A stretch of 64,000 bases of DNA from Halobaculum sp. XH14 (GCF_032116555.1 NZ_CP134951.1:124001-188000), one strand, 5' to 3'; positions 23,499 to 32,336 are shown, counted from the stretch's first letter. Translations and numbers: made by a program. The notes: generated by a model not told the origin, from the letters alone.

Positions 23499-24794
23499 AT
23501 GACCGACACCGACGGCCTCTCGCGGCGCGAGTTCGGGAAGGCCGCCGTCGCCGCGGGCGGCGCTGCCGCGCTCTCGGCCTGCGTCGAGCGGCTCGACCCG
23601 GCCGACCCCATCCCGTCCGGCGACGGTGCCGCCGCACACCCGACCGGCCAGCACGAGTGGAACGAGTTCCTCCGCACCGACGACGCGGGCAACCATCGGC
23701 TTCCCCGACACCACGTGTTCCTCTACTGTTCGGTCTCGGGCGGGGGGACGCCCGGGACGGCCGCCCGCGAGTCCGTCGCCGGGGCGTTCGACGCGCTGGA
23801 CGAGGCGTTCGCGTGGGGGCCGGAAGGGCTGTTCCACTCGGTCGGCTACTCGCCCGCGTACTTCGACCGCTACGACGGGTCGCTCCCCGACTCGGTCGAC
23901 CTCCCGCACCCCGAGCCGCTGGCGCCGTTCGAGACGCCGACGTTCGACGAGCAGGACCTGCTCGTCCACCTCGCCTCGGACCGTCCCGACGCCGTGCTGG
24001 CCGCCGAGGAGGCGCTGACGGGCGAGCGCGACCGGGCCAACGGCGTCGCGGTCCCGTCCGCGCTCGCCGGGGCTGCAACGGTCGACTCGCGCCGGACCGG
24101 CTTCATGGAGGTCGGCAAGCCCCACGCGGAGGGCGACGACCTCTCGGGCGTGCCACAGCCCAACCCCATCCCCGAGGAGTCGCCGCTGTTCATGGGGTTC
24201 GTGGCCGGCCTCCGTGCGAACCAGGCGACCGAATCGTACGTCACCCTCCCCGAGGGCCCGTTCGCCGGCGGCACGACGAAGGTCGTCTCCAACTGGCGAC
24301 AGCGCCTGAACGACTGGTACGGAGAGCAGGGCGACGAGGAACGCGTCACCGAGATGTTCTCGCCCGGCCACACGGCCCGGGGGCTCGTCGAGGGCGTCGG
24401 GGAGAACCTCGGCGACGACAGCGGCGTCGACGCCTTCATCGACGACGTCGTCGCGGACGCCGAGGAGTACGGCCGGGTCGGCCACGCGCAGAAGGCCGCG
24501 CGGGCGAACCGCGACGAGGACGGCAACGTGCGGCTGCTGCGCCGGCACGTCGAGTCGACCGACGACGACGCGGCGAGCCTCCACTTCCCGGCGCTCCAGC
24601 GCGGGATCACCGCGTTCGAGGAGGTGCGCCGCGCGATGAACGGCACCGACGCGACGGCGGCGACGCCGGCGGTCCGCCAGCGGGTGAACAACGGCATCCT
24701 CGAGTACATCTTCGTCCGGCGGCGCGGCTACTTCCTGATCCCGCCGCGGGACCTACGGGCGCTGCCGCGACCGGTCGGGGGCGCCGGGGGGTAG
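23499..24794 (+). CDS. Dyp-type peroxidase-like Tat protein (DUF7405-like) with altered active site
   Basis: 431 residues. LSRREFGKAAVAAGG (residues 8-22) is a twin-arginine signal. The body follows the Dyp-peroxidase fold: HHVFLYCSVSG start, LLVHLASDRPDAVLAAEEAL, then GFVAG (233-237) where Dyp enzymes have GFxDG. GHAQKAARANRDEDGNVRLLRRH (about 328-350) aligns with the heme-ligand block AHxRxxNPR, so H329 would be the heme ligand. LHFPALQRGITAFEEVRRAM matches the C-terminal helix. The distal aspartate needed for peroxide cleavage is an alanine here. It may bind heme or another tetrapyrrole outside the cell without normal peroxidase activity. Confidence 0.75.
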   Translation: MTDTDGLSRREFGKAAVAAGGAAALSACVERLDPADPIPSGDGAAAHPTGQHEWNEFLRTDDAGNHRLPRHHVFLYCSVSGGGTPGTAARESVAGAFDALDEAFAWGPEGLFHSVGYSPAYFDRYDGSLPDSVDLPHPEPLAPFETPTFDEQDLLVHLASDRPDAVLAAEEALTGERDRANGVAVPSALAGAATVDSRRTGFMEVGKPHAEGDDLSGVPQPNPIPEESPLFMGFVAGLRANQATESYVTLPEGPFAGGTTKVVSNWRQRLNDWYGEQGDEERVTEMFSPGHTARGLVEGVGENLGDDSGVDAFIDDVVADAEEYGRVGHAQKAARANRDEDGNVRLLRRHVESTDDDAASLHFPALQRGITAFEEVRRAMNGTDATAATPAVRQRVNNGILEYIFVRRRGYFLIPPRDLRALPRPVGGAGG

Positions 24795-24913
24795 CGGCCG
24801 CGTCGGAGGGTCGGAGGAGGTTGGGGACGACGTGCAGTGGGAGTCGGCGGGGGCGACCGCCGGCGGTGGCTCGACCGGAACGCCGTGCGGGAGCCGGTGG
24901 ATCGGTGGGATAA

Positions 24914-24946
24914 TTAGAGTTCAGACTATAATAGTCTTGTTTCTAA
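24914..24946. promoter_or_regulatory. 33-bp AT-rich dyad upstream of the DUF234 ATPase
   Basis: Two nested pairs of arms share one centre at 24930: TTAGA/TCTAA (24914-24918, 24942-24946) and AGACTA/TAGTCT (24923-24928, 24932-24937). The intervening four-base blocks do not pair. It lies 40 bases before the GTG at 24986, where a promoter is expected, and is far richer in A/T than its surroundings. It is a likely operator or combined promoter/operator. Confidence 0.55.
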
Positions 24947-24985
24947 CTCCGAAGAGCCTATGTCGCCCCGGTCCCACGTGCGGCC

Positions 24986-26401
24986 GTGAAACAGTTCGTG
25001 GATCGCGCCGCCGAACTCGACCGGCTTCGGACCCTGTACGGGACCGACGAGGCGGAACTGGCGGTCGTCTACGGTCGGCGACAGATCGGGAAGAGCGAAC
25101 TCGTCCGGCAGTCGATCGCGGGCCGGGACGACGCGGTGTACTACCAGGCGGTCCAGGGGACGCCCACCGTCCAGTTGAACCGGTTCGTGGAGGCCGCCGA
25201 GGACGCGTATCCGAGCGTCACGTCGATCAAGGAGGAGTGGGAGCCGCTGCTCGCACACCTGATCGATCGGGACGCGGTAGTCGTGATCGACGAGTTCCCG
25301 TACCTCGTCGAGTCGAACGAGGCACTTCCGTCCGTCGTCCAGCACCTGTGGGACACGAGCGTGGACGGGAGCCGGGCCACGGTCGTGCTGACCGGCTCCG
25401 CCGTCGGGATGATCCACACGCACGTCCTCGACGGGGGCGCGCCGCTCTACGGGCGCGTGTCGCAGCATCCGAACGGTCGGATCGAACTGGAACCGCTCCC
25501 GTTCCGGGCGACGAAGGCGTTCGTTCCGGGGTACGACGCCGAAGAGCGGGTGTTCGTCCACGGCGTGTTCGGAGGGACCCCCCGGTATCTCGACCCGCTC
25601 GACGCCGATTCGAGCGTCGGGGAGAACGTCTCCCGACTCCTCCTCGACCCCGACGGGACGCTCCACGACGAGCCCGAGACCGTGCTGCAGATGGAACTCA
25701 CGGAGGTGAACACGTACTTCTCGCTCCTCGAGTCGATGGCGAGGGGGAACCGGAGCCGGAACGACATCGCCCAGGACGCGGGCGTCGAGAGCACGAACAC
25801 GTCGTACTACTTCGACCGCCTCGAGACCCTCCGGATCGTGGGAACCGACCACCCGGCGCTCGCCGACCCCGCACGGAGCAAACGGACCCGCTACCGCATC
25901 CGTGACCCGCTGTTCCGGTTCTACTTCCGGTACCTGTACGGGCGGGACGGTCGGTACGAACTGTACGGCGAGGACGCCTACGCCGACCTCGTCGAACCCG
26001 AACTCCCGGACTTCGTCAGCGAGACGTTCGAGTCGCTCTGTCACGGGGCGCTTCCCGCGCTGTATCCGGCGTACACGCTCACGCGGGTGCCCGGTCAGTG
26101 GTGGCGCAAGGGGCGCGAGATCGACGTCGTCGCGCCGACCGACGAGGGGACGCTGCTCGTCGGGGAGGCGAAGTTCACCGGCGGCCCCCTCGGGTACGGG
26201 GTGCTCTCGACGCTGGAGGAGGACGCCCGACGGGTCGACTGGACGCCCCCGGGGGGCGGCGAGCCGACGTACGAGTACGCGCTGTTCAGTCGGAACGGGT
26301 TCACCCGGTCAGTCGGGGAGGCGGCGGCCGAGCGCACCGACCTCGAACTCGTCCACCTCGCCGACGTGGTCGCCGCGCTCGACGGGACGGGAGCCGGGTG
26401 A
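24986..26401 (+). CDS. AAA+ ATPase with DUF234 nuclease-like C-terminus
   Basis: 471 residues from a GTG. Walker A is GRRQIGKSEL (30-39), Walker B VVVIDEFPYL (98-107), sensor-like TVVLTGSAVGMI follows. Residues 230-300 are a winged helix (RNDIAQDAGVESTNTSYYFDRLETL). The C-terminal DUF234 domain carries REIDVVAPTDEGTLLVGEAKF, a PD-(D/E)xK-type set E378/D380, E394, K396. Archaea hold many of these ATPases; they are often linked to mobile or defence-related loci, and the role is unknown. The gene is alone, behind a strong dyad. Its codon and base usage look like the neighbours'. Confidence 0.85.
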   Translation: MKQFVDRAAELDRLRTLYGTDEAELAVVYGRRQIGKSELVRQSIAGRDDAVYYQAVQGTPTVQLNRFVEAAEDAYPSVTSIKEEWEPLLAHLIDRDAVVVIDEFPYLVESNEALPSVVQHLWDTSVDGSRATVVLTGSAVGMIHTHVLDGGAPLYGRVSQHPNGRIELEPLPFRATKAFVPGYDAEERVFVHGVFGGTPRYLDPLDADSSVGENVSRLLLDPDGTLHDEPETVLQMELTEVNTYFSLLESMARGNRSRNDIAQDAGVESTNTSYYFDRLETLRIVGTDHPALADPARSKRTRYRIRDPLFRFYFRYLYGRDGRYELYGEDAYADLVEPELPDFVSETFESLCHGALPALYPAYTLTRVPGQWWRKGREIDVVAPTDEGTLLVGEAKFTGGPLGYGVLSTLEEDARRVDWTPPGGGEPTYEYALFSRNGFTRSVGEAAAERTDLELVHLADVVAALDGTGAG

Positions 26402-26559
26402 GCGACCGCGGGAGAGCGACTGCGGGTGAGCGGCTGCGGGAACACGAACGACGAGGCGGAGACCGAACCGACACGGGCCCGCCGAGCGGGGTGAAGTCGT
26501 ACCCTTCGAGCCACAACGGTATCGGCCGTAATCTGTCGGAAGCAGCGTCGTACGGGGCG

Positions 26560-26610
26560 GGATCATCTCATACCATCGTAATGAACGAAATATTCAAATG
26601 TTCATGATCC
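26560..26610. promoter_or_regulatory. Nested inverted repeats over the ABC/TetR operon promoter
   Basis: ATGAAC (26581-26586) pairs with GTTCAT (26600-26605) around an AT-rich core GAAATATTCAAAT that looks like the TATA box. GGATCAT (26560-26566) also pairs with ATGATCC (26604-26610). The right arm is shared by both pairings. The ATG of the first gene is at 26628. Since the operon ends with a TetR gene, this is the natural candidate for its operator. Confidence 0.55.
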
Positions 26611-26627
26611 GAACCTCGACGTGCCAA

Positions 26628-27767
26628 ATGACGCCGATTCACCTGGACGACCTGACGAAGTACTACGGGGAGACCCGGGGGATCGAGGACCTCTCGTTCG
26701 ACGTCCGCGAGGGGGAGGTGTTCGGGTTCCTCGGGCCCAACGGCGCGGGCAAGACCACGACGATCCGCACGCTGATGGGCTTTCAATCCCCGACCGGCGG
26801 GAGCGCGACCGTGCTCGGCCACGACGTCACCGACCGGGCGGGGATGATCGAGGCCAAGCGGCGGATCGGCTACGTCCCCGCCGAGATGGGGTTCGACGAG
26901 GGCGTCACCGGGCGGCGCTTCCTCCGATACCAGGCGTCGCTCAAGGGCGACGAGCGGAGCGGGGAGCTGTTGGAGCTGTTCGACCCGCCGATGGACCGGA
27001 AGATCGGCGAGTACTCGACGGGCAACAGGCGAAAGCTCGCGGTCGTGCTCGCGTTCATGCACGATCCCGACCTCGTCGTCATGGACGAGCCGACCTCGGG
27101 GCTCGACCCGCTGATGCAGGAGCGCTTCTACGAGTTCGTCCGCGACGAGCAGGAGCGCGGGACGACGTTCTTCTTCTCCTCGCACGTCCTGAGCGAGGTC
27201 CAGAAGATCTGTGACCGGGTGGGGATCGTCCGGAACGGCCACCTCGTCGAACTCGAGGACGTCGGGACGCTGCTCGACCGGGGCGGCAAGCGCGTCTCGG
27301 TGCGCGTGAGCGGGCCGGTCGACGCCCGGGAGTTCGCCATCGACGGGGTACACGACGTTACCGTCTCCGGTGACGAGCAGTCGCGGGAGCCCGCCACGGC
27401 CGACGGCGGCGAGCGCGACCGGTCGGCCGACGACGGGTCCGAGCGGGCCGACGACGTCCCGGCGACCGAGGACGCCGAACGGCCGGACGGGGCGGGCGAC
27501 TCCCCCGGCTCCGGCGGGCGCCAGGGGACCTCGGTGAGCTTCACCTTCACGGGCGATTACAACACGCTGCTCGAACACCTGCTGGGCTACGAAATCCTCG
27601 ATCTGGACGTCTCGGACGCGCCGCTGGAGGACGTGTTCATGCGCTTCTACGGCGACGTCGACCCCCAGGGAGGGACCGGGGCTCTCGAGGGGCGATCAGA
27701 TGGCGGGACGGTCGGTGAGGCGCGGGCTGGTGGGGAAGGAGGCGACGGGGGATGGGCGGATGTTTGA
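26628..27767 (+). CDS. ABC-2 transporter ATP-binding protein
   Basis: 379 residues from the ATG at 26628. Walker A GPNGAGKTT (36-44), a Q-loop region, the signature YSTGNRRKLAVVLAF, Walker B DLVVMDEPTSGLDP, and the switch histidine in FFSSHVLSEV are all present. After the ATPase domain (about 215 residues) there is an acidic low-complexity insertion (about residues 252-305) within the C-terminal domain. It should power the two permeases encoded next; its end overlaps the first one by 8 bases. Substrate unknown; relatives export drugs or lipids. Confidence 0.9.
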   Translation: MTPIHLDDLTKYYGETRGIEDLSFDVREGEVFGFLGPNGAGKTTTIRTLMGFQSPTGGSATVLGHDVTDRAGMIEAKRRIGYVPAEMGFDEGVTGRRFLRYQASLKGDERSGELLELFDPPMDRKIGEYSTGNRRKLAVVLAFMHDPDLVVMDEPTSGLDPLMQERFYEFVRDEQERGTTFFFSSHVLSEVQKICDRVGIVRNGHLVELEDVGTLLDRGGKRVSVRVSGPVDAREFAIDGVHDVTVSGDEQSREPATADGGERDRSADDGSERADDVPATEDAERPDGAGDSPGSGGRQGTSVSFTFTGDYNTLLEHLLGYEILDLDVSDAPLEDVFMRFYGDVDPQGGTGALEGRSDGGTVGEARAGGEGGDGGWADV

Positions 27768-28545
27768 GGTCGCGCGCTACGAGGGCGAGCGCCGGCTGGT
27801 GCTCGGGGCGACCATCGCGGCCGCGGCGAGCTTCTACGGCGCGATGTTCGTCGCGCTCTCGCCGGCGTTCACCGACTTCGACGTCGAGGCGATCTTCGCG
27901 AACTTTCCCCGACAGTTCACCGAGGGGCTCGGCGTCACGGCGCTCGACACCCTCGCTGGCCTGCTCGCGGTCGAACTGTTCCAGGTCGGCTGGGTGCTGG
28001 TGCTCGGCCTCTATCTGGCCTACAGCGCCGCCTCGATGATCGCGGGCGAGGTCGAGTCGGGCCGGATGGACACCCTGCTCGCCGCGCCGATCTCCCGGTC
28101 GAGGCTCGTCCGCGAGGAGTTCCTCTCGCTCCTGGTGCCGATCCTCGCCGTCAACGTCGTCACCCCCATCGTGCTCTACGTGGGCTCGGTGGTCATCGGC
28201 GACCCGCTCGTCGTCGCGAACCTCGTCGTGCTCCACGCGCTGGCGGTGCCGTACCTGCTGTGCTGTGGGGCGGTCGGGTTCGCGGCGTCGGCGTTTCTCC
28301 GCGATGAGAGCCTCGCCCGGTACGCCTCGATGGGCGCGCTGCTCGTGGCGTTCCTGGTCGAGACGCTGCTCATCGGCACCGACTACGAGGTCCTCGGCGT
28401 GATCGCCCCGATGAACTACTTCGACCCGACCGAGATCCTCGTCGAGGGCACCTTCGACTTCGCGGGCGGGGCCATCCTGCTCGCGGCCGCCGCGGCGCTG
28501 GTGCTCGCGGGCCAGTGGCGGTTCGAACGGGTGGACGTCCGATGA
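27760..28545 (+). CDS. ABC-2 type permease, first of two
   Basis: 261 residues from the ATG at 27760, inside the end of the ATPase gene. Six hydrophobic segments; LYLAYSAASMIAGEVESGRMDTLLAAPISRSRLV is the conserved coupling element of ABC-2 permeases. The blocks LHALAVPYLLCCGAVG and APMNYFDPTEIL recur almost unchanged in the next gene, so the two are paralogs likely to form a heterodimer. Confidence 0.85.
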   Translation: MFEVARYEGERRLVLGATIAAAASFYGAMFVALSPAFTDFDVEAIFANFPRQFTEGLGVTALDTLAGLLAVELFQVGWVLVLGLYLAYSAASMIAGEVESGRMDTLLAAPISRSRLVREEFLSLLVPILAVNVVTPIVLYVGSVVIGDPLVVANLVVLHALAVPYLLCCGAVGFAASAFLRDESLARYASMGALLVAFLVETLLIGTDYEVLGVIAPMNYFDPTEILVEGTFDFAGGAILLAAAAALVLAGQWRFERVDVR

Positions 28546-29345
28546 CGCTCGACGTGTTGCGCTACGAGGGGAGCCGCCGGGTGAGGAGCGCGCTCGGGAT
28601 CAGCGTCGCGTTCGCGCTGCTGGCGCTGCTGTTCGTGGCGACCGCCCCGCTGATCACGACCGACATCGCGGCCAGCGCCGAGTTCGAGCGGGTCATGTCA
28701 CAGCTCCCCCAGCCGTTCGTCGAGGCGTTCGGCCTCCGGAGCATGACGAGCCTCGCGGGGCTGCTCGCCGGGGAGTTCTACACCCTGATCTGGGCGGTGT
28801 TCTTCGGCATCTACCTCGCGTACAGCGCGGCGGGGTCGATCGCGGGCGACGTCGACGCCGACCGGATGGACGTGCTGCTCTCCGCGCCCGTCTCGCGCAC
28901 GAGCGTCCTCCTCGAGAAGTTCCTCGCGCTGCTCGTGCCCATCGTCGTCGCGAGCGTCACCACGCCGGCCGTCGTCCACGTCGGCTCGCTGTTCATCGAC
29001 GCCTCGATCGACCCCGCGGCCCTGCTCGCGGTCCACGCGCTCGCGGTGCCGTACCTGCTGTGCTGTGGGGCCGTCGGGCTCGTGTGCTCGGTGTTCCTCG
29101 ACGGCGAGGACGCGGCCCAGAACGCGGCCGTCGGCGTGCTGTTCGCGCTGTACCTGCTCCAGTCGTTCGTCCCCGTCACCGACTACGGCTGGCTGGCGAA
29201 CGTCGCCCCGATGACGTACTTCGACGCGAACGAGATCATGCTCGACGGGACGTACGACCTCGCGGGCGCGGGCATCCTGCTCGCGGCGACGGTCGTGCTG
29301 CTCGTCGTGAGCCAGGTCAGGTTCACACGGATGGACATCCGGTGA
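28542..29345 (+). CDS. ABC-2 type permease, second of two
   Basis: 267 residues; ATGA overlap with the first permease. It shares with its neighbour the N-terminal YEGSRRVRSAL, the coupling element IYLAYSAAGSIAGDVDADRMDVLLSAPVSRTSVL, LHALAVPYLLCCGAVG and APMTYFDANEIML. Six membrane helices. It should pair with the first permease in a heterodimeric exporter driven by the ATPase encoded upstream. Confidence 0.85.
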   Translation: MTLDVLRYEGSRRVRSALGISVAFALLALLFVATAPLITTDIAASAEFERVMSQLPQPFVEAFGLRSMTSLAGLLAGEFYTLIWAVFFGIYLAYSAAGSIAGDVDADRMDVLLSAPVSRTSVLLEKFLALLVPIVVASVTTPAVVHVGSLFIDASIDPAALLAVHALAVPYLLCCGAVGLVCSVFLDGEDAAQNAAVGVLFALYLLQSFVPVTDYGWLANVAPMTYFDANEIMLDGTYDLAGAGILLAATVVLLVVSQVRFTRMDIR

Positions 29346-29411
29346 GCCGAGTTGCGCGCGAAACCGGTGGAACCACACGCATGACCCCCGAACCCACTGA
29401 CGACACCGACG

Positions 29412-30020
29412 ATGCCACGCTTCACTGACGAACGGCGGGAGCGGATCCGGGAGACGCTTCACGAGACCGGGCGCGAACTGTTCGCCCGGTACGGGCTGGG
29501 AAAGACGACGATCGCCGAACTGACGGAGCCGGCCGGCATCGCCACCGGCACGTTCTACCAGTTCTACGACTCGAAGGAGGAGCTCTACATCGAGATTCTG
29601 GAGGCGTACGGCGAGGAGCTGATCCCCCGGCTGCTCGGCAACTCCTTCGAGGCCCACGACGATCCGGAGGAGGCGATCACGGCGTTCCTCGAGCTGCTGC
29701 TCGCCGAGTTCGAGTCGAACCCGTTCGTCCACCAGATCATCGTCGAGAACGAGTACGAACGCATCAAGGCGCAGTACACCGAGGAGGAGCTGGAGGCCGA
29801 GCGCGAGCGCGGCGCGGCCTACATCCTGCCGTACGTCGAGGAGTGGTACGACGAGGGCCGGATCGACGGCCCGGACCCCGAGACGATCGCACACGCCATC
29901 GAGTCGGTGTCCTACGTCGCGCTCCACGAGGACGACATCGGCGAGGAGCGCTACCCGGCGGTCCGGGACACGGTCATCTCGGCGGTCGCGGCCGGGCTGA
30001 CGAGCGACGAGCCGTCCTGA
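29412..30020 (+). CDS. TetR family transcriptional regulator
   Basis: 202 residues. The N-terminal HTH (about 8-55) reads RERIRETLHETGRELFARYGLGKTTIAELTEPAGIATGTFYQFYDSKEELY, a clear TetR signature. The ligand-binding part is acidic and helical. It lies 66 bases after the second permease in the same direction, so it probably represses its own operon from the dyad at 26560-26610 and releases it when the exported compound binds. Confidence 0.9.
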   Translation: MPRFTDERRERIRETLHETGRELFARYGLGKTTIAELTEPAGIATGTFYQFYDSKEELYIEILEAYGEELIPRLLGNSFEAHDDPEEAITAFLELLLAEFESNPFVHQIIVENEYERIKAQYTEEELEAERERGAAYILPYVEEWYDEGRIDGPDPETIAHAIESVSYVALHEDDIGEERYPAVRDTVISAVAAGLTSDEPS

Positions 30021-30137
30021 CCGACGAGCCGCGGGAGCGACGAGCGGCAGGGTCGACGGTCCGGGGCCGCCGCGCGCACGCGACGGCGACCGCCGGCGAC
30101 GCCGACGCGGCGACCGCCGCCCGGTTCGACGGGCGAA

Positions 30138-30151
30138 CCAGAACCCCCTTC
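30138..30151 (+). promoter_or_regulatory. CCAGAACCCCCTTC promoter element of the rhodanese gene
   Basis: CCCCCTT starts 31 bases before the ATG at 30175. The element and most of the following leader match the upstream region of the next gene. Confidence 0.5.
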
Positions 30152-30174
30152 TCCCCGAAGCCGATAGCGGGAGC

Positions 30175-30960
30175 ATGGACAGACGTTCGTTCCTCCGGGC
30201 CGCCGGCGCGGCCGGGATTACCGGGACCGCCGCCACGGCAGGCTGTCTGGGCGGCTCGGGCGGCGAGCCCGTCGAACTGACGAACGAGACGGACGGCTAC
30301 CCGCAGCCCCCCGAGAACGTGCCCGAGGAGCGCTCCATCGACACCGCGAGCTTCTCCACCACGAGCGTCGAGGGGACGGACGTCCCGCTCGCGCCCATCG
30401 AGGCCGCGCTCTACTGGCACCGGCGCCGCGAGGCCCGGTTCGCCGACGCGCGCGGCGAGAGCCAGTACGAGCGGTCGCGGATCACCGGCGCGGTGCTCAG
30501 CCCCGCGCCCGACGGCGGCGACTCCGACCCGGTCGCGGCCTGGCCCGAGGAGGACCGGATCGTCTGCTACTGCGGCTGTCCCCACCACCTCTCGTCGTTG
30601 CGGGCCGCGAGCCTCATCGAGAGCGGCTACGAGGAGGTGTACGTCATCGACGAGGGGTTCTGGGCGTGGCAGGACGGCGGCTACCCGATGGCCGGCTCGG
30701 CGGTCACCGACCGCCCCGAGACGCGGGCGATCCGCGGGCGGACGGGCGCCGAGTTCGCCGGCGAGATGGCCTGGGCGTGGCACGACGCGTCGGGCCAGCG
30801 GGAGGCCGCGCCGATCGACGCCGACGGGGGGTACCTGCTGGAGCTGAAGTTCTCCGGGCTCACCCGGACGACGCCGATCCGCGTCGAGACGCCAGCCTAC
30901 GAGCTGCAGGCGCCGCTGGGCGACCTCCTGTCGGGGGTCGTCACCGGGCCGGACGAGTAG
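30175..30960 (+). CDS. Tat lipoprotein with rhodanese-like domain
   Basis: 261 residues. MDRRSFLRAAGAAG plus lipobox TAGC (C24) gives a Tat-exported lipid-anchored protein. Residues 75-180 are a rhodanese-like domain: AALYWHRRREARFADARGESQYERSRITGAV, then RIVCYCGCPHH with the active-site Cys at 133 and two more Cys at 131 and 135, then EVYVIDEGFWAWQDGGYPM. The last 70 residues form a beta-rich domain. Rhodaneses move sulfur between thiols; three Cys in the active loop are unusual and could bind a metal. It precedes a P19-like iron protein with almost the same leader. Confidence 0.8.
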   Translation: MDRRSFLRAAGAAGITGTAATAGCLGGSGGEPVELTNETDGYPQPPENVPEERSIDTASFSTTSVEGTDVPLAPIEAALYWHRRREARFADARGESQYERSRITGAVLSPAPDGGDSDPVAAWPEEDRIVCYCGCPHHLSSLRAASLIESGYEEVYVIDEGFWAWQDGGYPMAGSAVTDRPETRAIRGRTGAEFAGEMAWAWHDASGQREAAPIDADGGYLLELKFSGLTRTTPIRVETPAYELQAPLGDLLSGVVTGPDE

Positions 30961-31052
30961 CGTCGGACGGGTCCGGGCCGGTGACCTGCGGCGCGCGTCG
31001 AGCCCGGCACGTCGTCGAGCCTCGGCCGACCGGCAGCCGTTCGAGAGCCGTA

Positions 31053-31067
31053 CCAGAACCCCCTTTT
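31053..31067 (+). promoter_or_regulatory. CCAGAACCCCCTTTT promoter element of the P19-like gene
   Basis: CCCCCTT starts 31 bases before the ATG at 31090. It is a second copy of the element found before the rhodanese gene, in the same register to the start codon. Confidence 0.5.
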
Positions 31068-31089
31068 CCGCGGCCCCGATAGCGAACGC

Positions 31090-32169
31090 ATGGACAGACG
31101 AACCTTCCTCCGGGCCGCCGGAGCCGCGGGACTCGCCGGGACGAGCGCGACGGCGGGCTGTCTCGGGTTCCAGCTCTCGGAGGGCGGCGTGCCGCCGGTC
31201 GTCGAGGACCGCCCCGACGCGGTGTACTACCCGAGCCACGTCGAGGGGATGGAGATGGCCGGGATGGGAACGGGCGGGGACTACCAGGTCGCGGTGATGT
31301 ACTCGTTCCCGCACCGCTTCTGGAACGTGAACGCCGAGTCGGTCGAGCGGACCGACATCCGGGGCGAGGACGCTGTCCACCTGATGACGGCGATCTGGGA
31401 CCCCGACACAGGGCAGATCCTCCCCGACACGGGGCTCTCGGTCGAGATCCTGCAGGACGGGGAGCTCGTCTCACAGGAGGTCATCTACCCGATGCTCTCC
31501 CAGCCGATGGGCTTTCACTACGGGGCCAACTTCCCGCTGCCCTCGGACGGCACCTACACCGTCCGCGCCGACGTCGGCGCGGTCACCACGCGCAAGACGG
31601 GCGCGTTCCGGGAGAAGTTCGCGGAGGCGGCGACCGTCGACGTCGCGTTCGAGTACAGCCAGTCCGCCGTGGACGACATCCAGTTCGAGACGCTCGACGA
31701 CGCCGGCGAGACGGGCGCGGTCGAGCCGATGTCGATGGAGATGCTCCCGCCCTCGACCGCGCCCGCGACCGACGAGCTCCCCGGGCGAGTCGTGGGCGAG
31801 GCGACGAGCAACGACGCGGTGCTGGTGGCGACCGTCCTCGACTCGCCGCCCGAGGGCGTCGAGGGCGACGGCTCGTATCTGGCCGTCTCCGCCCGGACGC
31901 CGTACAACCGGATGCTCATCCCGGCGATGGGGCTCGACGCGGCGCTGACGCGCGGCGACGAGTCCGTCTACGAGGGCGAACTGACCGCGACGCTCGACCC
32001 CGACCTCTCGTACCACTACGGCGCGGTCGTCGACGGCGTCGAGGACGGCGACGAACTCGAACTGACGCCGACCGTCTGGCCCCAGACCGCGCGCCACGAG
32101 GGGTACGAGACGGCGTTCGGCGCGCTCCAGGGCGGAATGCCCCCGGTGACGATCACGGTCGGGAACTGA
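31090..32169 (+). CDS. Tat lipoprotein of the P19/Tp34 iron-binding type (DUF7350-like)
   Basis: 359 residues. MDRRTFLRAAGAAG and lipobox TAGC (C24) mark Tat export and lipid anchoring. Residues 60-190 resemble the P19/Tp34 periplasmic iron-transport domain: YQVAVMYSFPHRFWNV, HLMTAIWDP, and the signature PMGFHYGANFPLPSDGTYTV. Met- and His-rich segments (EGMEMAGMGTG near residue 55) could be metal ligands. A second beta domain (about 235-355) has HYGAVV as a possible extra copy of the HYG element. P19 proteins bind iron or copper and work with FTR1-type permeases; none is encoded in this window. Confidence 0.7.
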   Translation: MDRRTFLRAAGAAGLAGTSATAGCLGFQLSEGGVPPVVEDRPDAVYYPSHVEGMEMAGMGTGGDYQVAVMYSFPHRFWNVNAESVERTDIRGEDAVHLMTAIWDPDTGQILPDTGLSVEILQDGELVSQEVIYPMLSQPMGFHYGANFPLPSDGTYTVRADVGAVTTRKTGAFREKFAEAATVDVAFEYSQSAVDDIQFETLDDAGETGAVEPMSMEMLPPSTAPATDELPGRVVGEATSNDAVLVATVLDSPPEGVEGDGSYLAVSARTPYNRMLIPAMGLDAALTRGDESVYEGELTATLDPDLSYHYGAVVDGVEDGDELELTPTVWPQTARHEGYETAFGALQGGMPPVTITVGN

Positions 32170-32336
32170 GCCCGCGCGACCGAAACCGATCCGCGCGCTC
32201 GACCGACCCCGCCCGCTGACTGCCGTCGGCTCCACGACGGTCGACGGTCTCAACGACGGTCGGCCCCTCCACAACGCGTTCCTACCGGACGAAAGGCGGG
32301 TGCTAACGATGGCTCCGGGGACGGACCCTCTCCACG

